Below, piece after piece: positions 6,455-13,269 of a stretch of DNA of 33,208 nt. A program made the position numbers and the translations under genes. Below the pieces are notes generated by a model. That model did not search any database, was not told the DNA's origin, and was given only the letters and a program-made list of their open reading frames with translations. The stretch's first letter is position 1. Each line of letters opens with the position of its first letter. The stretch is from a bacterium (lineage in GTDB: Bacteria; Elusimicrobiota; Elusimicrobia; UBA1565; UBA9628): the NCBI GenBank assembly GCA_021810245.1, contig JAJZJF010000011.1, positions 1 to 33,208 of the forward strand, given 5' to 3'.

Positions 6455-6796
6455 ATGGCCAAAAGGATCGTGAGAAATGAACCGGCCGCCCAGGAGGTGG
6501 TTGCGGAGACCAATTTCGAGTTCTTGACGGGAAAATTCCCTAATGAAGGCTGTTATTTCTTGGCTCTCAACAGGAATGCCCGCGATTTTCTTCGTCGCCG
6601 GAGGAATGAATGGGGGAAATCCGTTCCCATCGAAACGGCAAGCGATGAGTTATCTTTATCGCCCCTCTTCTCATTAACGGAGGATCATGACCCTTTGAAT
6701 TTTTTAATCGAGAGAGAAGAGCGTGAAGAGATAAATCGCCTAGTTGAAGCCGCTAAAAAAGACCCCCGCTGGCTCTATATCAAACGCCGAACCTAG
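6455..6796 (+). pseudogene. ECF-type sigma factor lacking region 4
   Basis: The frame reads AKRIVRNEPAAQEVVAETNF, then ARDFLRRRRNE, which corresponds to sigma-70 region 2 (helices 2.1-2.4: RILRN..AAEDVVQETF and ARNLALDHLRRRR). It continues with a linker and DPLNFLIEREEREEINRL, as in ECF proteins immediately before region 4, but stops at 113 residues without the region 4 helix-turn-helix that binds the -35 element. The same frame is open upstream to about 6391 without a good start, which suggests the 5' end is also lost. It is the second sigma-70 fragment on this element. It could be a truncated product with core-binding ability, but more likely a remnant. Confidence 0.55.
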
Positions 6797-7086
6797 TCTA
6801 AGCCGCTTCTGGAATGTGCGGAAATGACCGGCTCAAACGATTAATAAGTGTAGGGATATCAAACGAGCAGGCTGGCAGCCAGTCAGCATAAATCGGAGGA
6901 GAATGCTCCCCGCCTGTCGTAATCCCGGCCATAAAAAGGGGGGAAAGCGAATGTCAAATGAGGTCGCGACATCAGCCGAAGTCGGCTCTTGTCCGAGGCG
7001 ATTCGGGCGCTTTCCAGGGAAGTCGCCGAGGGGCGCTTCGAGCTCAAGGCGTGATGAAATGAGAGAAATTCCTGTGTCCGCATCAA

Positions 7087-7115
7087 CGTCCGTTTTGACG
7101 GACGCAGGCTTTTTC
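7087..7115 (+). terminator. Possible intrinsic terminator
   Basis: The stem CGTCCG (7087-7092) pairs with CGGACG (7099-7104) around a 6-base loop, followed by CAGGCTTTTT. It shares TCCGTTTTGACGG with the hairpin at 366-386. The T tract is displaced by five bases from the stem, which would weaken it. Confidence 0.4.
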
Positions 7116-7143
7116 CGGAGTCCAACAAAAAATGCTGATTTTT

Positions 7144-7271
7144 ACCTCGCTTTATCGCCCGCCTCGGCAATCGCCGCGCGTTTGTCGCCTCCTGACCACC
7201 CCCCCACAACCAGGATACATGAATGTTTTGTGATGGTGGGGTGGTCAGGAGGTCGGCGGGCTAAGCGAGGT
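7144..7271. repeat. Large imperfect inverted repeat upstream of the relaxation gene
   Basis: Four nested arms pair across the centre: 7144-7152 with 7263-7271 (9 bp), 7157-7163 with 7255-7261 (7 bp), 7188-7202 with 7238-7252 (15 bp, CCTCCTGACCACCCC) and 7205-7209 with 7228-7232 (5 bp). A 24-base bulge (7164-7187) is present on the left arm only. All pairs are perfect within each arm. The structure lies 32 bp before the replication-relaxation-like gene, so an origin of replication or transfer, or a binding site for that protein, is the leading guess. Confidence 0.7.
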
Positions 7272-7302
7272 TGAAAATGAGAAGGATAGGGATGGAAATT
7301 AA

Positions 7303-8217
7303 ATGACAAAGAGGATGGATATTCTGGTTCCAAAAGAGGAGAGTTTTGGGCATGAAACAGGGTTTGAAAGGTTGATAAAAGCGGATGTAAGAAGAGCGGG
7401 GAGGGAGGTTTTAAAGGCATTGGAAAAATGGGGAATGATGAGCCAAGCCCAGGTTGAAGGACTGGTTTTCGGGGGCAAGATGACGGAAGAAAAGCGCGTG
7501 AATCTGTTTTTTAACGGGGCATATGCAGGGAAATTTGACGCTCCGGGCTACAAGGTTCTCAAGCGGTTGAGGGCGGCTGAGATGGTCAGGCTCCATGGGT
7601 TTGCGAACGCGTCTCTCTATGCGCTGACGGGGCGCGGGCACGCCTACATGATTCAGCAAGATATCTCCCAAATCCCAGGGCGGCGGCTTTCCGTGGCGCC
7701 GTCCATGGTCCCGCATGAGATGCTGGTTGGCGGCATTGGCCTGGTCATAAGCGCCTTGCTGGGGCTGCCCGTTTCAACTGAATTTGAGCGCTATGTCCGC
7801 AGCCGATATGCCAAGGGCGGCGCGCGATTAAATGGGATGCTCCTGCCCGATCTCTGGATATCGGACGACGCTCAGCCTAAGGCTGTCGAGGTCGAGCGCA
7901 CGATGAAAGATTTTGAGCGCTACCGCCGATTATGGACGGATTACCGAACCGGCCTGCCCCGGAATGCGGTGGTACTCTATATCACGGCCTGGCCCAACGG
8001 GCAGGAAGCGATCTTGTCGCGGGCGCGGGAACTCCTCATGGATTTCATCTATGTTTCCTCCATTGAGGACTTCCAAAAATCCATGGGAACATGCCCCTTC
8101 GTGGGCTATCTGGGCGGTGAGATCCGTCTGGAGAAACGGCCCATAGCCCGTTCCCATCATCCTTACCAGACCCCGGGCTTGGAAAGGGGCAATGCGCTTC
8201 GCGGAGAACTTCGATGA
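7303..8217 (+). CDS. Replication-relaxation-like protein
   Basis: The 304-residue protein begins with a winged-helix region (about residues 30-110: VLKALEKWGMMSQAQVEGLV, then VLKRLRAAEMVRLHGF, then SLYALTGRGHAYM). A C-terminal domain follows in which LLPDLWISDDAQPKAVEVER, then DFERYRRLWTDYR, then VVLYIT resembles the nuclease-like core of the replication-relaxation family (acidic residues in PDLW and VEVE). Family members are found on plasmids and mobilisable elements and act at origins. No TM segment or signal is present. The start at 7303 is preceded by a GGGATGG stretch. The stop overlaps the next ATG. The family assignment is by pattern and is moderately secure. Confidence 0.55.
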   Translation: MTKRMDILVPKEESFGHETGFERLIKADVRRAGREVLKALEKWGMMSQAQVEGLVFGGKMTEEKRVNLFFNGAYAGKFDAPGYKVLKRLRAAEMVRLHGFANASLYALTGRGHAYMIQQDISQIPGRRLSVAPSMVPHEMLVGGIGLVISALLGLPVSTEFERYVRSRYAKGGARLNGMLLPDLWISDDAQPKAVEVERTMKDFERYRRLWTDYRTGLPRNAVVLYITAWPNGQEAILSRARELLMDFIYVSSIEDFQKSMGTCPFVGYLGGEIRLEKRPIARSHHPYQTPGLERGNALRGELR

Positions 8218-8360
8218 ATCAAGGCTTCTTTTTATTACTCATCGCGCTAACGGCCGCCGGTCTGGCGCTGCTAAGAACTGGTCATAAAAAGAGCGGCGCT
8301 CTGATTTCGCCCATGGCGATCTTCCTTCAGCATCTCGGTCAACGCAGACACGGGACTTAA
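8214..8360 (+). CDS. Small single-pass membrane protein
   Basis: This 48-residue frame starts in an ATGA overlap with the stop of the relaxation-like gene (ATG 8214-8216, TGA 8215-8217), a classic translational coupling. The sequence begins MNQGFFLLLIALTAAGLALL, a single hydrophobic helix, followed by a short basic tail with HKK and RRH. I recognise no family. The overlap argues that it is a real gene, perhaps helping the relaxation protein at the membrane. Confidence 0.55.
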   Translation: MNQGFFLLLIALTAAGLALLRTGHKKSGALISPMAIFLQHLGQRRHGT

Positions 8361-8407
8361 AATCTTTTTGCCGCGAAGAGTCGAGTATTAAAAGGAAAGG
8401 ATATCCA

Positions 8408-8656
8408 ATGGAACTAAAAAATGAAAATAGCGTCGTTCTTGAAAGAGCGCAAGATGCTGCCGCCGAAAAGATATTTTTGCGGGTCGAAGAGTTGTCGGCG
8501 TATATAGGGACGCCAGTCGCCACCCTCTATACCTGGACGCACCAGAAAAAGATTCCGCATCTGAAGGTCGGGCGCTCGGTTCGCTTTGATCGGCGAGAAA
8601 TCGAGCGTTGGCTCAAAGAAAGGCGCGTGGCCGTTTCGCCTTTTGCGGGGAATTAA
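8408..8656 (+). CDS. Excisionase-like HTH_17/MerR-type DNA-binding protein
   Basis: The 82-residue product has the excisionase-family motif: IFLRVEELSAYIGTPVATLY, then TWTHQKKIPHLKVGRSVRFD, then RREIERWLKER. This is the standard HTH_17 fold in which the first helix pair contacts DNA and KVGRSVRFD forms the wing. Proteins like this act as recombination directionality factors (Xis) or regulators of an adjacent integrase. It sits 54 bp before the integrase gene and has a good AAAGGAAAGG ribosome-binding site. The Xis role is inferred from location. Confidence 0.8.
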   Translation: MELKNENSVVLERAQDAAAEKIFLRVEELSAYIGTPVATLYTWTHQKKIPHLKVGRSVRFDRREIERWLKERRVAVSPFAGN

Positions 8657-8710
8657 TGGAAAAATCGGCAAAGAGGGAACATTTTTTGACCGTTTGGAGT
8701 AAATAATAGT

Positions 8711-9703
8711 ATGGGTATCCTGAGGAAGGGCGAGAACTGGTATATCGATTATTACTGCGGCAATCGCCGCAAACGGGAGAAGATCGGCCCGTCCAAAAGC
8801 CTGGCACGGGAAGTCCTTCTCAAGCGCCAAAGCGAAATTGCCGAAGGCAAGTATTTCCCCGAACGAAATAAAAACTCCCCATCCTTCCATCAATTCGTAG
8901 ACAAGTACTGGGCGTTAGAGGGATGCCAACTTAAAGCCAAGGGCGTGCGCGGCGTTCTTGAAGCATTCAAGTTGAGATTCGGAAACAAGAAACTTGCGGA
9001 GATCACTCCCGCTGATGTGCAAGCGTATTACAATGAAACGGCTGATCGCACAACGACAGCGACCGCTAATCGGCAAATGAACTTTTTGTCGCCGTTACTT
9101 AACCGCGCCAAGGAATGGGGGGATTTCTTCGGCGAAAACCCTGTAGCAAAGGTCCGCCGGCGCAGAGAAGATAATCGGAGACTGCGGTTCTTAAGCGTAG
9201 ATGAGATCGAACGCCTCATAGACTGCTGTAGCGACCGGATTCGACCAATTTTGATTTGCGCGATGCTCACCGGCATGCGACGCGGAGAAATATTCCAACT
9301 CCGGTGGGAAAACATCGACATTGAGCGCAAGATGATTTATATATTACAATCAAAGTCAGGCAAACCCCGCGAGCTTCCTATCGGTGAAAAGTTATCATCG
9401 ACATTTAAAACGCTGGGGCCTAAAAAGGAGGGGCGTGTGTTCGGTATTCCAGAAATAACATTGCGCGCTCATTTTCAAAAAGCGCTGGTTGCGGCTCGGA
9501 TTTCAGATTTTCGCTTTCATGATCTGCGCCACACTTTTGCCAGTCATTTTATTATGCGAACTGGCGATTTACCCGCATTGCAAAAACTTTTGGGACACAG
9601 CTCTCCTGAAATGACCCAACGCTACGCTCATTTGGCTAAGGAACATTTGGCCGCCAAGATCGGAGCCTTTGACGCCGCCATGCCGATCGGAACGCGTTGT
9701 TGA
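8711..9703 (+). CDS. int: Tyrosine site-specific integrase
   Basis: This is a full-length 330-residue tyrosine recombinase. The N-terminal arm-binding region includes GENWYIDYYCGNRRKREKIG. A SAM-like core-binding domain follows at about residues 55-140. The catalytic domain shows R190 (in LTGMRRGEIFQLRW), K215 (LQSKSGKPRELPI), H270 and R273 (FRFHDLRHTFASH), H296 (LLGHSS) and the nucleophile Y305 (MTQRYAHL). All six catalytic positions are present, so it looks active. It lies 83 bp from the attR tRNA core, and the 23-bp arm-type repeat begins 5 bp after its stop. It catalyses insertion into tRNA-Arg(CCU). It uses two starts poorly; ATG 8711 is the only good one. Confidence 0.95.
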   Translation: MGILRKGENWYIDYYCGNRRKREKIGPSKSLAREVLLKRQSEIAEGKYFPERNKNSPSFHQFVDKYWALEGCQLKAKGVRGVLEAFKLRFGNKKLAEITPADVQAYYNETADRTTTATANRQMNFLSPLLNRAKEWGDFFGENPVAKVRRRREDNRRLRFLSVDEIERLIDCCSDRIRPILICAMLTGMRRGEIFQLRWENIDIERKMIYILQSKSGKPRELPIGEKLSSTFKTLGPKKEGRVFGIPEITLRAHFQKALVAARISDFRFHDLRHTFASHFIMRTGDLPALQKLLGHSSPEMTQRYAHLAKEHLAAKIGAFDAAMPIGTRC

Positions 9704-9708
9704 CTAAA

Positions 9709-9731
9709 CATGGACACTTTTTGGACACCAG
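9709..9731 (+). repeat. 23-bp repeat near the right end (integrase arm-type candidate)
   Basis: Identical over 23 bp to 411-433, with the same double TGGACAC arrangement. It lies between the integrase stop and the promoter of the restored tRNA. See the left copy for interpretation. Confidence 0.6.
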
Positions 9732-9746
9732 GCCTATTTGAGCAAA

Positions 9747-9775
9747 CTGTTAAAATAGTAAAAAGCGTTTATAAT
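9747..9775 (+). promoter_or_regulatory. Element-borne promoter of the restored tRNA-Arg
   Basis: A perfect TATAAT (9770-9775) lies 11 bp before the tRNA. At 17 bp upstream is CTGTTA (9747-9752), a weak -35. The predicted start is a few bases before G9787. Because it lies left of the attR core, it belongs to the element and not to the original chromosome. Confidence 0.6.
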
Positions 9776-9786
9776 ATAAGCAAAAA

Positions 9787-9829
9787 GCCCCGATAGCTCA
9801 ATGGATAGAGCTACTCCGTCCTAAGGAGA
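9787..9829 (+). repeat. attR core, 43-bp repeat shared with 244-286
   Basis: This is the right copy of the 43-bp direct repeat, forming the 5' half of the complete tRNA-Arg. The base before it differs from the left copy (A versus C), as does the base after it (G versus A), so the repeat is exactly 43 bp. Because the chromosomal 5' half was left behind at 244, this half must have been delivered by the element together with the promoter upstream of it. Confidence 0.88.
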
Positions 9830-9858
9830 GGATGGGGGTTCGATTCCCTCTCGGGGCA
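9787..9858 (+). tRNA. tRNA-Arg(CCU), complete
   Basis: The 72-nt gene folds as a cloverleaf: acceptor GCCCCGA with TCGGGGC, D stem GCTC/GAGC, anticodon stem with loop GTCCTAA (anticodon CCU, reading AGG), T loop TTCGATT between GGGGG and CCCTC, discriminator A. CCA is not encoded. The first 43 bases are shared with the fragment at 244. The anticodon stem has an A-A mismatch at its outer pair. Integration has kept the tRNA functional. Confidence 0.92.
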
Positions 9859-9994
9859 TTTTTTTGAACGGGAATCGAAGGCGAGTTGCGCGCGTCCGGG
9901 GGACGAAAAGCGGGACACAGTCCCGCGACAGCGCAACCGCCGGGTTCTGGAGGAGGAGAGAAGCGACGGGGGAAGAAGATTCCCTCTCGGGGCA
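9842..9994 (+). repeat. 17-bp duplication of the tRNA 3' end
   Basis: The last 17 bases of the tRNA, GATTCCCTCTCGGGGCA (9842-9858), are repeated exactly at 9978-9994. The 119 bp between them are unlike the neighbours. A duplicated tRNA 3' end is the footprint of integration by a different element that targets the 3' end, so this could be the scar of an older, largely deleted insertion. Confidence 0.65.
9885..9937. other. Compact three-way-junction structure
   Basis: An outer stem GTTGCGC/GCGCAAC (9885-9891 with 9931-9937) encloses two hairpins: CGTCC/GGACG with loop GGG (9893-9905) and GCGGGAC/GTCCCGC with loop ACA (9910-9926). All pairs are Watson-Crick and fill 53 bases. It could be a structured RNA, a REP-like DNA repeat, or an attachment-site relic. 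There is no evidence of transcription beyond read-through from the tRNA. Confidence 0.5.
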
Positions 9995-10041
9995 GTTTTA
10001 GGGGTCTATTTTTTGTTATCTTTTGAAGGGGAGAAAACCAA

Positions 10042-10788
10042 ATGGGAACTCATTGGGCTCGGCAACAGGCAAGGAACAACGAATTAGAAGGCAGCGTCGC
10101 TAAAACGATTCTTTGGATTAAAGCTAATAGAAAAATTTCTGGAATTATCGCAGGGGCCGTTCTTGTCGCCTGTCTAATAGGATGGACGGCGTACCACAAT
10201 TTCAAGGTCCATCAAAATAAGGCGTGGGAAAGGCTCGGTTTGGCGGAGGGATTGTATGCCGCCGGACATAAAAACAAGGCCTTCTCCGAAATCAAATCCC
10301 TTGAATCTCAGTATCTCAACACCCCGGCGGCCGGCTATGGGCTTTTATTTGCCGGCGATGTCTCTTATTCCACCGGAGATTATACGACAGCCGAATCCTA
10401 TTACCGTCAATTGGAAGCGACCAATTCCCAAGCCCTGACTCCCTTCGCTCTTAACGATTTGGCTTTAACCTATGAGGCCGCGAAATCATGCGACAAAGCT
10501 GAAATTGAAGCCCAGAAATTCCTCAACCTGTATCCAGATCATTTCCTCGCGCCCCAGGTTCACTCCGTTTTAGCCCGCTGCGATGAAGCCCAGGGGAAAA
10601 TGGAAGACGCAAAAGTCGCCTATCAGAAGATAGCTTTAGAGTATCCAAACACCTATTTTGCCGCTTGGGCCCAAGATAAAATTTCGCCTAAGGGGGGGAA
10701 ATCAGATTCTAAAAAAACGGCTGAAACCGCGCCTAAAACCGGTTTTCGATCCCCTCAAAAGCCTCAAAAGCGCCCACGAAAAACTTGA
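10042..10788 (+). CDS. YfgM-like TPR protein, membrane-anchored
   Basis: This 248-residue protein has an N-terminal cytoplasmic stretch, one TM helix (about residues 33-52, ISGIIAGAVLVACLIGWTAY) and a periplasmic TPR region. The repeats include AWERLGLAEGLYAAGHKNKA, GLLFAGDVSYSTGDYTTAES, ALNDLALTYEAAKSCDKAEI and VLARCDEAQGKMEDAKVAYQ. A Lys/Pro-rich basic tail ends the protein. The layout fits the YfgM/TPR_21 family, envelope proteins that help chaperone or assemble outer-membrane complexes. A strong ribosome-binding site (GAAGGGGAG) precedes the ATG. The next gene, an outer-membrane barrel, starts 32 bp downstream, so they are probably one operon. Confidence 0.7.
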   Translation: MGTHWARQQARNNELEGSVAKTILWIKANRKISGIIAGAVLVACLIGWTAYHNFKVHQNKAWERLGLAEGLYAAGHKNKAFSEIKSLESQYLNTPAAGYGLLFAGDVSYSTGDYTTAESYYRQLEATNSQALTPFALNDLALTYEAAKSCDKAEIEAQKFLNLYPDHFLAPQVHSVLARCDEAQGKMEDAKVAYQKIALEYPNTYFAAWAQDKISPKGGKSDSKKTAETAPKTGFRSPQKPQKRPRKT

Positions 10789-10820
10789 TCGCCCCATTTT
10801 TTCGACTTCAATCCTAGGCC

Positions 10821-12227
10821 ATGCAGAGAAAAGGAAAACTGTTCTTGCCAGTCCTAGCGATTTTTTCTCTGTTGCGCCCTTTCAATGCTAGAGCGACCAA
10901 TCTTGACTTATCCGCCGGCTATAACGTCAGCGCTCTTTCTTATTCAAATCTCAATTACGATCCTTCTCAAAAAGACAATCAGGATTATATCGCCAATGAC
11001 GCCACGCTTGGAATTGCGGTCCGCAACATCGATCTGCCCGATTCTTGGAATGGAACAACCATGGACATCGGCATTAAATTCCACGCCCTTGGGGTTTCAG
11101 GATCGACCGTCGCTTTAAAAGGATCTCCTTTTGGGCAAATTGCGTCAAATTATCCCAATACCGCCTTAACTCCTTTCATGGAGAATGCCTATATCCGCAT
11201 TCACCATATTTTGGGGAAATCCATAGAAGCGACCATTGGGAGACAAAATTTCGTCTTGGGAAGCGGGCTTCTCTTAGATGATGACGGCGCCGGATTTACC
11301 GGAGCTACACTCAAGGGCAATCTTCCTTTCTGGGAAACATCGCTTGAGGGATTCTATTTCAATACCAGCCATTCTATTTATAATGACAGCTATGCCGCTC
11401 CGGCTTCCAGTTTTCTAGCTCCCGACGGGCTCAACCTAGCCGGATTTACATTCGCAATCCCAACAGATGGAATGTGGGAACTCAACGAACTAGTCGAAAA
11501 CGGAAATGGCCCGGAAATTGATCCCGGACTAGGCGACACTCTGACCTCTGCCACAAGAAGCTTTACTAGCCTCCGCTATCAAATCAATTACGGTTCTCTT
11601 ATTTTCGATGGAGAAGCCGCCATGGAAAAGGGACAAGCGACCACCAACGGAGCCAATGGCGCGCCCAGTTCCATTACTTACAATGGAAACGCAGCGGTGG
11701 TCAGAGCCAAGTGGAAACAACCCCTTTATAAAGTGGGGGAGGGAATCGCGCATGTAGCCTTAGCCCATGGCAGTGGAGCGACTCCGGGAGAAACGGGAAC
11801 CGACACCGCATTTTTCCCCGCGCATGGGCACCAATTTGACGGGCTTCAAAGAGACGGGTTCGGAGCTTTCTTTGCCGCCACCCCCTACGCCGCGCTGGGA
11901 ACCGCTCCCACCGCCAGCGGGCTGCCCCAAGGCGCCACAGGAATTGATGTCGTCAGCGGAGGTTATACCCCTCCGGCATATGATAATGTCGCCCTTGATC
12001 TGGATTATTTCCTCTACCGGGCCGATCAAGTCGCCAGCGGCTCGAGAAATTTGGGAGATGAATGGGATATCACCTTTAGGCGCAGTTTTAGAAGCAGCCT
12101 GACTCTTTCCTTGACTGGAGCCGTCTTTCTAGCAGGCCCCGCTGCGGTTGCGGGATATCCCAACACTTCCGCCCCTGCCGGAGATATCGCAACTCTTATA
12201 TCTTTAAGCGCTTCCGGCCGATTTTAA
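10821..12227 (+). CDS. Outer-membrane beta-barrel protein
   Basis: The 468-residue protein has a signal peptide (MQRKGKLFLPVLAIFSLL then NARA) and then alternating amphipathic strands typical of barrels, such as ANDATLGIAVRN, MENAYIRIHHILG, KSIEATIGRQNFVLGSG and DGEAAMEKGQ. It ends in SLSASGRF, with the terminal Phe used by the BAM machinery. The pattern of IGRQNFVLGSG and DLDYFLYRAD is like alginate-export-type porins. Its substrate cannot be told. Long Gly/Pro/Thr-rich loops (about residues 325-380) are probably surface exposed. The preceding gene is a YfgM-like envelope protein, supporting the localisation. Confidence 0.78.
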   Translation: MQRKGKLFLPVLAIFSLLRPFNARATNLDLSAGYNVSALSYSNLNYDPSQKDNQDYIANDATLGIAVRNIDLPDSWNGTTMDIGIKFHALGVSGSTVALKGSPFGQIASNYPNTALTPFMENAYIRIHHILGKSIEATIGRQNFVLGSGLLLDDDGAGFTGATLKGNLPFWETSLEGFYFNTSHSIYNDSYAAPASSFLAPDGLNLAGFTFAIPTDGMWELNELVENGNGPEIDPGLGDTLTSATRSFTSLRYQINYGSLIFDGEAAMEKGQATTNGANGAPSSITYNGNAAVVRAKWKQPLYKVGEGIAHVALAHGSGATPGETGTDTAFFPAHGHQFDGLQRDGFGAFFAATPYAALGTAPTASGLPQGATGIDVVSGGYTPPAYDNVALDLDYFLYRADQVASGSRNLGDEWDITFRRSFRSSLTLSLTGAVFLAGPAAVAGYPNTSAPAGDIATLISLSASGRF

Positions 12228-12256
12228 GCCTAAAAAACCCCTCCATAAATTTGTTT

Positions 12257-12275
12257 TCCACAGACTTATTCACAA
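12257..12275 (+). other. Two DnaA-box-like nonamers
   Basis: TTTTCCACA is followed three bases later by TTATTCACA, the latter matching the TTATNCACA consensus. They lie just after the outer-membrane gene. No dnaA, dnaN or other origin genes are near, and no further boxes are visible downstream, so this is weak evidence for an origin and may be chance in AT-rich DNA. Confidence 0.3.
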
Positions 12276-12282
12276 CCAAATA

Positions 12283-12351
12283 GACATATAAATGACATAA
12301 TATTGCCATAAAAAGGCTTATTTTGTATTATATGTCACACGTTATGTCATT
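12283..12351. promoter_or_regulatory. TGACATAA operator-like boxes around the start of the next gene
   Basis: AATGACATAA (12291-12300) is matched by its exact reverse complement TTATGTCATT (12342-12351). Related boxes GACATATA (12283-12290) and ATATGTCA (12330-12337) lie between and beside them. They flank the promoter and first codons of the winged-helix-like protein. The arrangement suggests cooperative autoregulation by that protein. Confidence 0.5.
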
Positions 12352-12868
12352 GCCTGATGATAACCCTGCCAAAAAACTGCGCCTTCGTTTCCCCAACGGC
12401 TTTGAATTTGAGGCATTGGGCCCCGAAGAATTCATTAAAGAGCAAATCCAACGATTTCTAGGCCAACAAAATAACAACTCAACGACAACAGGCCCGGAAA
12501 CAGAAAGCGGCAACCCAGCGAAGATTCAATGGGAAAAAATAGCGGAAAAATCACAAAACGACCTATTATTAAGGAATAAACTCGAAAACCTAGGGCAAGC
12601 AGCCGAGGCCTGCCTTGTTCTAATGGCGGCAAGCAAAAATCTTGCCAACAACCCAAGGCCCAGCGCTCTTGAATTGGCCCGCTGGCTAAGAAGATCAGGA
12701 TACCCCATCGACAGAATTGACCGAATCATAAAAAATGCCGTAAAAATCGGCGATATTCTCATTTCCGGATCACGAAGGGGGCGCAAATACGAATTAAGCC
12801 CCAGCGGCAGACTCAAAGCCCTGCTAATCGCGGAAAAATTAAGCCAACGCATTGGCGCCAACCCTTAA
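12332..12868 (+). CDS. Hypothetical protein with a C-terminal winged helix
   Basis: The product is 178 residues from ATG 12332 (a TTG at 12323 would add three). The N-terminus is hydrophilic with LRLRFPNGFEFEALGPEEFI. A Gln/Asn/Thr-rich linker follows. The C-terminal half reads PSALELARWLRRSGYPIDRI, then GDILISGSRRGRKYELSPSG, which has the helix-helix-wing shape of a winged-helix DNA-binding domain. I recognise no family. The gene is single, flanked upstream by an inverted-repeat operator candidate and downstream by 400 bp of AT-rich DNA. It may act as a local regulator. Confidence 0.55.
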   Translation: MSHVMSLPDDNPAKKLRLRFPNGFEFEALGPEEFIKEQIQRFLGQQNNNSTTTGPETESGNPAKIQWEKIAEKSQNDLLLRNKLENLGQAAEACLVLMAASKNLANNPRPSALELARWLRRSGYPIDRIDRIIKNAVKIGDILISGSRRGRKYELSPSGRLKALLIAEKLSQRIGANP

Positions 12869-13269
12869 AGCCTTAAAATAGACAAAACCCATCAGCAAAC
12901 CCCGCAAATCCATAACTATTGATAATAAATATTATGTTACATATTAGAGAGCCTTTCGTCTTTTATAAAAATCAATAAATAGTATTGTATTTATAACAAA
13001 AATACATATATTTACTTAATAATTTTAAATTTTAGAGATTTTTTGTTGATTTTTAAAATTAGCAGAGGATTGGCAATAAAATTGGAGGCAAAATTTTGCG
13101 GAGAATTTAGAAATTTTTAAAATACGGTTCTCAAGAATGGAAAATGCGTTTGAAAATCAAGGGATTAGGCTCGGATCAAAAAACCCATGAGACACGGTTT
13201 GTAAAATTCGCCTCAAATTAAGCAAATTAAAGGAAAGAAGACTCAATGAGTATAAAACTCAAGAAAAAC
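12869..13269. other. AT-rich stretch without a supported gene
   Basis: About 400 bp, strikingly A/T-rich especially 12915-13130. A 28-codon plus-strand frame (13246-13332) has a good AAGGAAAG ahead of its ATG but overlaps the end of the opposite-strand membrane protein gene and is very basic. I do not count it as a gene. No strong terminator is visible for the long minus-strand operon that ends here. An unannotated RNA could lie here but nothing in the sequence proves it. Confidence 0.5.

Larger units (their letters stand above)
6797..7302. promoter_or_regulatory. Regulatory/structural stretch ahead of the relaxation gene
   Basis: No convincing gene is present. A 30-codon open segment (6962-7054) encodes LLSEAIRALSREVAEGRFEL, which looks like a real protein end but lacks a start. 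It is followed by a terminator-like hairpin and a large palindrome, annotated separately. Such a gene-free, hairpin-rich stretch directly before a replication-relaxation-like gene is a good place for an origin of replication or transfer. Confidence 0.45.
244..9829. mobile_element. Integrative element in tRNA-Arg(CCU), about 9.5 kb
   Basis: The two ends are defined by an identical 43-bp sequence, 244-286 and 9787-9829, which is the 5' half of tRNA-Arg(CCU) through the anticodon stem. Sequence identity stops abruptly on both sides. A tyrosine integrase (8711-9703) and an excisionase-like HTH protein (8408-8656) lie beside the right end, as expected for a tRNA-targeting element. Genes inside are unrelated to the flanking housekeeping genes and many are broken. 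A replication-relaxation-like gene suggests an ability to replicate or mobilise, but no conjugation genes are visible. The left part is heavily decayed, so the element may no longer be mobile even though the integrase looks complete. Confidence 0.85.

Noticed and set aside
6903-7274. 123-residue plus-strand frame
   Set aside because: It runs through the terminator-like hairpin and the large palindrome, has Ser/Pro/Arg-rich composition typical of non-coding translation, and no family match.
12257-13269. Chromosomal origin of replication
   Set aside because: Only two DnaA-like boxes and an AT-rich stretch are present, with no dnaA/dnaN or box cluster; the evidence is too weak.
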